64,000 nucleotides of DNA from contig CAWGJF010000001.1 of the NCBI GenBank assembly GCA_963822905.1, positions 558,001 to 622,000 on the forward strand, in the 5' to 3' direction. The position numbers and the translations under genes are program-made. The notes beneath the pieces were generated by a model. It saw only the letters and a program-made list of their open reading frames with translations, did no database searches and had not been told where the DNA came from. Within the stretch, counting starts at the first letter, position 1. Every line of letters starts with the position of its first letter. Source of the stretch: CAWGJF01 sp963822905 (GTDB lineage Bacteria; Bacteroidota; Ignavibacteria; Ignavibacteriales; Ignavibacteriaceae). Below are positions 1-7,210 of this stretch, piece after piece.

Positions 1-662
1 AAGCTAACAAGTGGTATACAGTAACGGTATCAAACGTCTGCGATCTTGCAAGTAACTCTATTGACACAGAATATGATACTACCGGGTTTATTCTAAAAGT
101 TCTTCCTGTAGAGCTCAGTTCCTTTACTGCTAAGGTAATCGACCAAAAAGTACGGCTCGATTGGACAACAAAAACTGAAGTAAATAATTTTGGTTTTGAT
201 ATTGAAAGAAAATCCGAAAATTCAACATGGAAAAAAATAGATTTTGTTGAAGGAAACGGAAATAGTAATTCACCAAAAGAATATTCTTTTACAGATGAAA
301 ATCCTTCTGGTGGGAAAAAACTTAGCTACCGTTTAAAACAAGTTGATACAGAGGGTAAATTTGAGTATTCAAACGAAGTTGAAGTAGAAATAAATCCGGT
401 TGAATTTGTTCTTTACCAGAATTACCCAAATCCTTTTAACCCAACAACAAAAATAAAATTTCAGTTGTACAAGCAAAGTAATGTCAGTATTAAGGTATAT
501 GATATTCTGGGTGCAGAAGTAATGGATCTGGTCAATGCAAGAAAAGAACCAGGAATTTTTGAAGTAGAATTTAACGGACAGAACCTTTCAAGCGGTAATT
601 ATATTTATCGCCTACAGGCTGGTGATTTTGTTGAAACCAGAAAGATGTTATTACTGAAGTAA
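1..662 (+). CDS. C-terminal part of a T9SS-exported surface protein (5' end outside window)
   Basis: An open frame enters the window at base 3 and reads without a stop to the TAA at 660-662. The visible 219 residues contain a segment beginning VELSSFTAKV that is typical of the domain preceding the sorting signal in Bacteroidota surface proteins. Then comes the motif LYQNYPNPFNPTTKI and a tail ending in ETRKMLLLK, which together make a type A type IX secretion C-terminal domain. Such proteins cross the outer membrane through the T9SS and are anchored or released. The functional N-terminal part is not visible, so the substrate or activity cannot be stated. The ATG at 465 is internal and not a gene start. 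Confidence 0.85.
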   Translation, partial: ANKWYTVTVSNVCDLASNSIDTEYDTTGFILKVLPVELSSFTAKVIDQKVRLDWTTKTEVNNFGFDIERKSENSTWKKIDFVEGNGNSNSPKEYSFTDENPSGGKKLSYRLKQVDTEGKFEYSNEVEVEINPVEFVLYQNYPNPFNPTTKIKFQLYKQSNVSIKVYDILGAEVMDLVNARKEPGIFEVEFNGQNLSSGNYIYRLQAGDFVETRKMLLLK

Positions 663-786
663 TAGAATTTGAACCGGATAGAGATTCAAAACCCAAAAAT
701 TTCAGAATCTTCTGAATAAAAAAGCTGTTTTAATGGGGTGATAAATTAGTGCAAAAAAATTATTGAGTTAGTGTTTAAAGCCTGGT

Positions 787-957
787 TCAGGTTCTTACTA
801 ACTCGATTAAACTTTTTTTCTCCCCTAAAAATTCGCGGTTAACATTATTTATTCTCGATCTTGGTATGTGTATCTCAATCGGGTTATTCTCAGAAAAACC
901 TAAAGTTAACTGATTTTGTTTTGTCCGCGGCGTTCTACGTTTCTGTATCTTCTTCAT
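787..957 (-). CDS. possible small basic protein, unrecognised
   Basis: A 56-codon frame starts at the ATG at 957 (MKKIQKRRTPRTKQ) and ends at 787. The product would be rich in Lys and Arg at the N-terminus. No convincing ribosome binding site precedes this ATG, and an upstream TTG at 1005 is no better. I recognise no family. It is one of the few things in the 480-base gap between the T9SS tail gene and the HEAT gene, and may be spurious. Confidence 0.22.
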   Translation of the reverse strand: MKKIQKRRTPRTKQNQLTLGFSENNPIEIHIPRSRINNVNREFLGEKKSLIELVRT

Positions 958-1078
958 CTGTAAAAACTGTAAAGCTGAAATATTGAATAAATGATTTGAT
1001 TTCAATTTTTATAACACACAAAAGATTTATTACAAACCTCCGATAATTTTTAAACTAAGTCAAATTAAATTCTAAAAA

Positions 1079-1115
1079 AATTAATTAAAAAACCCGGAGC
1101 TGGTTACTCCGGGTT
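1079..1115 (-). terminator. rho-independent terminator of the HEAT gene
   Basis: A perfect 9-bp GC-rich stem (AACCCGGAG, 1091-1099, pairing with CTCCGGGTT, 1107-1115) has a 7-base loop. On the minus strand it is followed by a T-rich run (complement of 1079-1090). It lies about 30 bases beyond the stop codon of the gene at 1146-1577. Confidence 0.8.
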
Positions 1116-1145
1116 CGTGGAGAAGAGAGAAGAGTAAAAAATTGT

Positions 1146-1577
1146 TTACCTGTTGGCAATTAATGAATCAGGGATTTCATTTTTGCTGTTTTTATTTCGG
1201 AGGTAATCGAAATAAAAGTTTGTGGCTAGTTTTTTTACTCTTTTGCTCCCGTCAAAAATTCCTGCCCGTTTTACTGCAAATATTGAAGTCGGAGTTCCTA
1301 TTTTATAGAGTGCAAGTGCAGCAGCAATACGAGCCTCCTCACAATTGCAATTTTTCAAAACTCTCATCAATGGAATAATTGCATCTGTAATTTTCAATTC
1401 ACCCAGCAAGTAAGCCGAGCTTGTTTTTAATCCTGTATTCCCGGATTGCAATCCAATTAAAAGTGATTGAACAGTATTCTGGTCAATCTTTTTAACTTTT
1501 TCTCCTGTGTTTTCTGCTAGTAGTAATCCGGTAATAAATATTGTTAGAAATACTGACAGGTATATTATCTTATTCAT
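1146..1577 (-). CDS. exported HEAT-repeat protein
   Basis: The 143-residue product starts with a clear Sec signal peptide (MNKIIYLSVFLTIFITGLLLAE). Residues about 35-115 form two to three HEAT-like helical repeats: 'TSSAYLLGELKITDAIIPLM' then 'ARIAAALALYKIGTP'. HEAT/PBS-lyase-type repeats are protein-interaction scaffolds, so a periplasmic or surface role in binding another protein is inferred. No catalytic residues are visible. A good terminator follows. The gene stands alone, divergent from the small HTH gene at 1871, so the context gives no partner. Confidence 0.75.
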   Translation of the reverse strand: MNKIIYLSVFLTIFITGLLLAENTGEKVKKIDQNTVQSLLIGLQSGNTGLKTSSAYLLGELKITDAIIPLMRVLKNCNCEEARIAAALALYKIGTPTSIFAVKRAGIFDGSKRVKKLATNFYFDYLRNKNSKNEIPDSLIANR

Positions 1578-1870
1578 ATTCGCTCCTATTTTTATTCTTC
1601 TATTAATAAAGACTCTGGATTGGAGGAATTGGTTTTAAATATTAAACAAATGGTAAATATTGAAGGCTGGAAGAACTAATTCGCTGATGTTCTGTTTATG
1701 AAAAACTTGATTGAAGTATTTAAAGTAGCAATTATGATTAAACATTGTGGCTTTGAAGATTTGAACATTCTTTTTTGATTTGAACAATTTGATTGAAAAT
1801 AAGGCGTTAACTGCGTAATTTGGTGCTAAGTTCTTATAAGTCTTTGACTTAGAACAATTCAGGTGGATTT

Positions 1871-2086
1871 ATGAAAGAGTTTTTTAGTGTTCAGGAGGTT
1901 GCAAAACTTCTTAGCATCAGTCATTCCGGAGTTTTGTATCATATAAAGTCCGGGAAGCTGAAAGCAACCCAGGTTGGGAAAATTTATATCATATCTAAAG
2001 AACATTTCGGGGAATTTCTGAAACTTCATCGGCAATCAAAGAAAAAATCAGATAAATCATCTCAGACAAAATTAAATTTTGACTGA
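1871..2086 (+). CDS. small excisionase-family (MerR-like) HTH DNA-binding protein
   Basis: The 71-residue protein is essentially one helix-turn-helix domain of the excisionase/MerR type. It has FFSVQEVAKLLSISHSGVLY (recognition helix region, residues 4-23), then the wing HIKSGKLKATQVGKIYIISK, and a charged tail ending QTKLNFD. An AGGTGG ribosome binding site lies 6 bases before the ATG. In mobile elements such proteins assist excision, but no integrase, att site or phage gene is visible here, so a transcriptional role is equally likely. A short imperfect inverted repeat (1830-1855) just upstream of the ribosome binding site could be an autoregulatory site. Its TGA directly abuts the stop of the convergent gene at 2087. 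Confidence 0.8.
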   Translation: MKEFFSVQEVAKLLSISHSGVLYHIKSGKLKATQVGKIYIISKEHFGEFLKLHRQSKKKSDKSSQTKLNFD

Positions 2087-2527
2087 TTATTCTTTGCAGA
2101 ATTCCAAAACTTCTTCTATGTAATTATTCAATTCGTTTTGGGTTTGCCCTGCCTCTTTTTTTATAACATAACAATATGAAAATACGATTGGAATAACCAG
2201 GTTATTTCCAGTTGAATAAAAGTTATCTATTTCTCTAACAACTTCTTCAAGCGAAAAACTTTCTGAATCACCTTTTTCAAGAAGCTCAATTATTTCATTA
2301 TTGCAAAGAAGGCTTTTACTTCCCGGGAATTTATTCTTAAGCATTTTGTTTTTATCAAGGATACCGCTTAAATAATTGTATTTAGAATTATTATATGGAA
2401 TCTGGGATGCTTCCATTGCAAGCCACGCATAGCCGTTCTCCGCTCCTTTAGTGTATCGTTCAGTCTGGGCGCTAAGATTACCTGGGAAAAAATAAACTAA
2501 AATGAATAAATAAATTATCTTTTTCAT
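2087..2527 (-). CDS. exported protein of unknown function
   Basis: I choose the ATG at 2527 because the product then begins with a textbook signal peptide (MKKIIYLFILVYFFPGNLSAQ), cleaved near residue 21. The ATG-like start at 2551 would add eight unhelpful residues. The mature part (about 125 residues) begins with GAENGYAWLAMEASQIPY and is mostly helical and acidic, with two cysteines spaced far apart. It resembles small Bacteroidota periplasmic proteins of no known role; I do not recognise a named domain. It converges on the HTH gene with no intergenic base. Confidence 0.65.
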   Translation of the reverse strand: MKKIIYLFILVYFFPGNLSAQTERYTKGAENGYAWLAMEASQIPYNNSKYNYLSGILDKNKMLKNKFPGSKSLLCNNEIIELLEKGDSESFSLEEVVREIDNFYSTGNNLVIPIVFSYCYVIKKEAGQTQNELNNYIEEVLEFCKE

Positions 2528-2691
2528 AGAAACCTGAATAATATTACACAATAATGTTTATACTTTATTCAAATCGCAATACTTTTGCAATTGAACTTAA
2601 GTCCTAAAACATATCAGAACTATCAATTATAATTTTTAAACTTTGTACTTTTATCTTTAATCTTTCGTTCATTTTTCGACCGGAATAATTT

Positions 2692-4179
2692 ATGGCGTCA
2701 CATCTTTTAAGTAAATCTTCATACATAAAAGGACTTCAGTGTGAAAAACATCTCTTTCTTTATAAATATCATTATAATGAAATGGATGAGCTTTCTGAAA
2801 TGCAGAAATCGATTTTTAAAAGAGGAATTGATGTAGGTGTTCTCGCACAGCAATTATTTCCCGGCGGAATCGATGCTTCAACAGGTAAAAAATTTAATTA
2901 TGATAAATGTGTTAAAACAACAGCAGAAGAAATTGAAAAGGGAACGAAGATAATTTACGAAGCCGGATTTTTATTTGACGAAGTTCTTGCTATTGCAGAT
3001 ATAATTGTAAAGGATAAGAATGGCTGGAATATTTATGAAGTAAAAAGCTCAACCTCGGTTTCTGAGACTTACATCAATGATTCTGCACTTCAATATTATG
3101 TTTTAAGTGGATGGGGATTGAAAATTAAAAGCTTCAATATTATTTATATCAATAACCAATATGTGCGTAAAGACAATTTGAATCTTAAAGAGTTTTTCAC
3201 AATTGAACCGGTTTTGAGTTTAATAAAACCTATGCAGAAAACAGTTAAAGAAAATGTTGAAAAATTGAAAGTGGTTTTAGCAAGAAAAACTATTCCAAAA
3301 ATCGATATTGGTGTACATTGTCATAATCCATATGCTTGTGGATTTTTTAATTATTGCAGAAAACATATTCCTCAAAATTCTGTTTTTGATTTTTCAGGTA
3401 TGCACCTTTCTAAAAAATATGAACTTTACGAGGAGGGGATTATTAGTCTTGATGAAGTTCCCGGTGATTATCCACTTAATGCGAATAATAAACTGCAGCT
3501 TGAATCATATAAAAGTGGAAAAACAATTATTGACCGGGATGGAGTAAAAAATTTTCTCTCCGAATTGAGTTACCCATTCTATTACCTGGATTTTGAGTCA
3601 TTCCAGAGTGCTGTGCCTTTATATAATAATACAAAACCATACCAGCAGGTTCCGTTTCAATTTTCACTGCATATTCAAAAATCTAAGATCTCACAGCTTG
3701 AACACAAAGAATTTCTTGCAGAAACAGGAGAAGACCCGCGGCCAAAATTTATTCGGCAACTTCTGACCACAACAAAAGGGAAAGGTGATATAATTGTATA
3801 CAACCTTGCATTTGAGAAAACAAGAATGCAGGAGCTTGCAAGAGATTTTCCTGAATTTGAAGATGAGTTGCAGGAAAGAATTGGAAGATTAAAAGATTTG
3901 ATGATTCCTTTTCAAAAAAAATATTTTTACTCTCCCGAAATGAAAGGCTCGTATTCAATAAAAGTTGTTTTACCAGCGCTCGTTCCGGAAATGAATTATG
4001 AAAATCTTGAAATAAATGACGGTGGTCTTGCAGCGATTGCATTTAATGGTCTTCAATACGAAACAGATCTCATGAAGATTGCAGATACTCGGCAGCAGCT
4101 TCTTGAATATTGCAAACTGGATACGCTTGCTATGGTAAAAATATTCGCGAAGTTGAAAAATATAGTAGGGTATGAATAA
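2692..4179 (+). CDS. DUF2779 protein: Cas4-like PD-(D/E)XK nuclease fused to a DEDD/RNase H-like exonuclease
   Basis: The 495-residue protein has two nuclease halves. Residues 1-230 form a RecB/Cas4-like PD-(D/E)XK domain. D103, then E116-V-K118, form the catalytic D...ExK. C17, C210, C216 and C222 are placed like the four cysteines that hold a [4Fe-4S] cluster in Cas4 and AddB. Residues about 290-495 form an RNase H-fold 3'-5' exonuclease-like domain with YLDFESF (D300, E302), NLAFEKTRM, and a late Asp in CKLDTLAM. The family (DUF2779, TM0106-like) is widespread but biochemically poorly known; DNA or RNA processing is inferred from the folds. The stop codon overlaps the start of the next gene (TAATG), so the pair is translationally coupled. 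Confidence 0.85.
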   Translation: MASHLLSKSSYIKGLQCEKHLFLYKYHYNEMDELSEMQKSIFKRGIDVGVLAQQLFPGGIDASTGKKFNYDKCVKTTAEEIEKGTKIIYEAGFLFDEVLAIADIIVKDKNGWNIYEVKSSTSVSETYINDSALQYYVLSGWGLKIKSFNIIYINNQYVRKDNLNLKEFFTIEPVLSLIKPMQKTVKENVEKLKVVLARKTIPKIDIGVHCHNPYACGFFNYCRKHIPQNSVFDFSGMHLSKKYELYEEGIISLDEVPGDYPLNANNKLQLESYKSGKTIIDRDGVKNFLSELSYPFYYLDFESFQSAVPLYNNTKPYQQVPFQFSLHIQKSKISQLEHKEFLAETGEDPRPKFIRQLLTTTKGKGDIIVYNLAFEKTRMQELARDFPEFEDELQERIGRLKDLMIPFQKKYFYSPEMKGSYSIKVVLPALVPEMNYENLEINDGGLAAIAFNGLQYETDLMKIADTRQQLLEYCKLDTLAMVKIFAKLKNIVGYE

Positions 4180-4886
4180 TGCAAGCACCTTTAGAAATTA
4201 TTGATTCTCTTGAATCAATTTTAAGTATTCTATTTTATGATATTAAACAGAAAGAAAGGTCCATTTTTATCCTCGTTGATAATTTAGTTGAAGTTTCTTG
4301 CAAAGCCAGATTAAGAGAAAGGAATAAACAGTTTAGTCGTGGTCTAGATTTAGAGGAAATTCTTAAAATATCAAGTATTGGAGGTGAATTAAAGAAGAGA
4401 TTTTTGAGTAGGCGAAAAGAGAGAAATTTGATGCAGCATGATTTAGTATCAGTAACTGTAACAAATGCACATTGCGCCGATTCAATAGTTGATTTATGTA
4501 AACTTATAAAAAGACTATGGGGCAAGTATTCCTTTGATGGAATTTCTGAATGGTTATTATGTGCTCTAAGAATTGTTAAATTATATTCCAGATCTGGTGA
4601 TGAAAAAAAGAGGAAAATGTTTGAACATTTATTGGAAAGAATAATTAAATGGAATGAAATAGAAGTTACTGAAGTTGATAAACTTAAATCTTCGCTTGAG
4701 GAATTTAGTAGGAGGCAAGGGGTCGATTTAGATGATTTGGGAGAATTGCCAGCTGGAAAGAGACTCCCCAAAGATCAGGAAATTATTATTCAAGTTGGCA
4801 CAAGAAAATACTGGACGATACTCATACAATCATACACTGTAAAAATAAATACTTGTTTAGACGATTTGGAGATTGAAAATATCTGA
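4179..4886 (+). CDS. putative HEPN-domain protein coupled to the DUF2779 nuclease
   Basis: This is a 235-residue, strongly helical, charged protein. Residues 78-90 read RRKERNLMQHDLV, giving R82-x4-H87. The R-x4-6-H signature, usually as RNxxxH, marks the active site of HEPN RNases in toxins and anti-phage systems. Helices before and after (1-50, 100-135) are compatible with the HEPN bundle. The C-terminal 90 residues look like a separate, possibly beta-containing domain (EIIIQVGTRKYWTILIQSY). The start codon overlaps the stop of the DUF2779 gene by one base, so co-translation and joint function are likely. HEPN assignment rests on one short motif and secondary-structure impression, so it is tentative. 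Confidence 0.6.
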   Translation: MQAPLEIIDSLESILSILFYDIKQKERSIFILVDNLVEVSCKARLRERNKQFSRGLDLEEILKISSIGGELKKRFLSRRKERNLMQHDLVSVTVTNAHCADSIVDLCKLIKRLWGKYSFDGISEWLLCALRIVKLYSRSGDEKKRKMFEHLLERIIKWNEIEVTEVDKLKSSLEEFSRRQGVDLDDLGELPAGKRLPKDQEIIIQVGTRKYWTILIQSYTVKINTCLDDLEIENI

Positions 4887-4907
4887 GTAAAGGAATAAAT
4901 ACACAAA

Positions 4908-5780
4908 ATGAAATTCTTTTTTCCCCTTTTAGTTCTTTTAACTTTTCATTCTATAAACTTCTATTCTCAAAAATTGAATGGAGATACAATTAAAGTAATG
5001 ACGTTTAATATCCGCTGTGGAAGTTGTGAAAAACCTGAAGACATTAATAATTGGAGTAAACGAAAATATTTGGCTGCAAAAGTCATTAAAGAAAATGATC
5101 CGGATTTAATAGGCTTGCAGGAGGCTGAGAAATTTCAGATTGATAATCTTATAAGCTTGCTCGAAGATTATAATAGGGTTGGTGCTGGCAGAGATGATGG
5201 AAAAAATGCCGGAGAATTCACAGCAATCTTTTATAAGAAAGATAAATTTTCTGAAGAAGAATCATCAACATTCTGGCTTTCTACAACACCCGATGTTCCA
5301 TCTAAAGGCTGGGATGCTGCATTAAACAGAACAGCGACTTATATAAAGTTAAAAAGTAATGCTTCCGGAAATGAATTTTATTTTTTCAACACTCACTTTG
5401 ACCATATCGGAGAAACAGCCAGGGTTGAAAGTGCAAAGCTATTGCTTAACAAAGTAGAAATTATTGCGGTAGATTTACCTGTTGTTTTAACAGGTGACTT
5501 TAACACAGTTCCGGATTCTGATACATACAAAATCATGGTGAATGGAAATGAAAATGATTTCCATCTTTTTGATGCATCACAGTTATCGCAAACTCCTCAT
5601 TTTGGTGGAATTTCTACATTCAATGGCTTCGGAAAAACAATGGAAATGGGAAGAACTATAGATTATATTTTTGTTAATGATAAGGTAGGTGTTTTTACTC
5701 ATGTAACTATTACAATTACTTATAATGATAAATATCCTTCAGATCATTATCCAGTTGTTTCAGAAATAGTTTTGAAATAG
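4908..5780 (+). CDS. secreted endonuclease/exonuclease/phosphatase (EEP) family protein
   Basis: A signal peptide (MKFFFPLLVLLTFHSINFYS) is followed by a full EEP (DNase I-like) domain. The landmarks in order are MTFNIRCG (metal-site Asn), LIGLQEAE (metal-binding Glu), NTHFDHIGE (catalytic His), LTGDFNTVPDS (Asp/Asn pair), TIDYIFV and the terminal SDHYPVVSE. All catalytic positions are present at normal spacing. Members act as phosphodiesterases on nucleic acids, phospholipids or inositol phosphates; the Bacteroidota exported type is often annotated endonuclease/exonuclease/phosphatase family protein. The substrate cannot be told. It starts 21 bases after the HEPN-like gene and may share its transcript. 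Confidence 0.9.
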   Translation: MKFFFPLLVLLTFHSINFYSQKLNGDTIKVMTFNIRCGSCEKPEDINNWSKRKYLAAKVIKENDPDLIGLQEAEKFQIDNLISLLEDYNRVGAGRDDGKNAGEFTAIFYKKDKFSEEESSTFWLSTTPDVPSKGWDAALNRTATYIKLKSNASGNEFYFFNTHFDHIGETARVESAKLLLNKVEIIAVDLPVVLTGDFNTVPDSDTYKIMVNGNENDFHLFDASQLSQTPHFGGISTFNGFGKTMEMGRTIDYIFVNDKVGVFTHVTITITYNDKYPSDHYPVVSEIVLK

Positions 5781-5847
5781 CAAGAATCATTGTTACTTTA
5801 CTAAAATAATCTTTCGCTCAAAAAAGTATGTTTAAGTAAGGTTAAAA

Positions 5848-7148
5848 ATGAAATACAAAACATCTATTTTGGATATAATCTCCTGTATTGTCGTACTTCT
5901 ATCTGGACCCGCAATTGCACAAACCTCACCACACTGGCAAGCTCTTCCAAACGCACCTGTTTCTTTTTTAAATTTGAAGATATTTATTTTGTTAATGAGC
6001 AAACTGGCTGGGTTGTTGGACTTGGTGGTAGTATTTATAAAACCACCAATGGGGGATCATCTTGGATGGATCAATCTATCGATAGCTTATACTTAAGAAG
6101 TGTTGGATTTATTGACACTTTGAACGGTTGGATTGGAATTTTATCGGGTAGTAACATTTTATATGAGACTCATGATGGAGGAATTAACTGGTCACCGGTA
6201 AAAAATTTACCAAGTCAAACTCCTCCTGGGATTTGTGGTATATGGGTTGAAAATGATACAGTAATTTACGCTTGTGGACGTTTTTCAGATGGGGCAGGTA
6301 TTCTGAAGACTACTGATAAAGGAAATAGTTGGACATATATTGATATGAATCCGTATATGACAGGATTGGTTGATATGTATTTCTTTAATCCTGATACTGG
6401 GTTCGTAGTAGGTCAAATAAATAATTCTTCAAACTCAAAAGCCGTCGTATTTTATACTGCGGATGGCGGACTAACCTGGGAATTGAAACATACTTCAGCT
6501 CACACCGGAGAATGGGCCTGGAAAATTGTTTTTCCTACTGCTAACACAGGGTATGTATCAATTCAAAATACTAATCTTGAGTCTTATATTTTAAAATCTA
6601 CAGATGGAGGTGAAACCTGGGAAGATAAATTAATTGAATTATCACTGAGTAACGGCACAGAAGGTATTGGTTTTATTTCTGGGGACATTGGCTGGGGAGG
6701 CCCAGATGAATACATGATTCAAACAACAGATGGAGGTAATACCTGGTCATACGATAGTGTAGCACAGTTTGTTAATCGCTTTAGAATTTTAAGTGATACA
6801 CTTGGATATGCGTGTGGTAAAACGGTATATAAATTCACGAGTGAAAATATTTCGGGTGTTGGAAACAACATTTTAGTGATTCCTGATAACTACAAACTAG
6901 CACAGAATTTTCCCAATCCATTTAATTCTATGACAACAATTATTTTTTCTGTACCAGTTGAAGGATTTACTAACCTATCTGTATATAGTGTGACCGGAGA
7001 ACTAGTTTATACATTAGTTAATGAAATAAAAAAAACTGGCATTTATGAAGTACGCATTAATGCCAATAAATGGGCCAGTGGAATTTATTTATATAAACTT
7101 AAATCAGAAAGTTTTATTGAAACAAAGAAAATGGTTCTGCTAAGATAA
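5848..7148 (+). CDS. YCF48/BNR-repeat T9SS surface protein, split by a -1 frameshift
   Basis: The reading begins at ATG 5848 with a signal peptide (KTSILDIISCIVVLLSG, ending AIAQ) and passes through HWQALPNAPVS. That frame then turns to nonsense and stops at 6096. From about 5970 the -1 frame gives EDIYFVNEQTGWVVGLGG and then repeated 'TTDGGxTW' units, which are the YCF48/photosystem-assembly or BNR propeller pattern. It ends in a T9SS sorting domain (QNFPNPFNSMTT ... ETKKMVLLR). Joined, the protein is about 433 residues, a normal length. The break sits on T5964-A5970, a U UUU UUA heptamer in the right phase. Indel, decay or recoding are all possible. Confidence 0.75.
5964..5970 (+). other. 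slippery heptamer T TTT TTA at the frame break
   Basis: In the upstream frame the codons are TCT TTT TTA (5962-5970), so bases 5964-5970 form X XXY YYZ with X=T and Z=A. Slipping back one base resumes reading at AAA (5970-5972) and joins the two halves of the gene exactly. I see no strong downstream pseudoknot or stem, so a homopolymer indel remains the simplest explanation. Confidence 0.45.
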
Positions 7149-7160
7149 GTGTTTAATACC

Positions 7161-7188
7161 GTAGGGACATAGCACGCTATGTCCCTAC
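7161..7188. terminator. 12-bp palindromic hairpin between convergent genes
   Basis: GTAGGGACATAG (7161-7172), loop CACG, CTATGTCCCTAC (7177-7188) form a perfect stem. It lies 12 bases past the stop of the BNR/T9SS gene and 22 bases past the stop of the convergent gene at 7211. No clean T-tract follows on the + strand. It may act as a bidirectional terminator and also looks like a dispersed REP-type palindrome. Confidence 0.6.
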
Positions 7189-7210
7189 AATTAATAAAAT
7201 AATTATTGAT

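Noticed and set aside
1142..1378. Plus-strand open frame opposite the HEAT gene
   Set aside because: It is fully antisense to a conserved gene with a signal peptide and HEAT repeats; low-complexity product without a start signal.
2692..4179. DUF2779 gene as a CRISPR cas4
   Set aside because: No repeats, cas1 or cas2 in the window, and the second nuclease domain is not part of Cas4.
4235..4771. 178-codon minus-strand frame opposite the HEPN-like gene
   Set aside because: The plus-strand gene is translationally coupled to DUF2779 and carries the R-x4-H motif; the reverse frame is Ser/Leu-rich and has no start signal.
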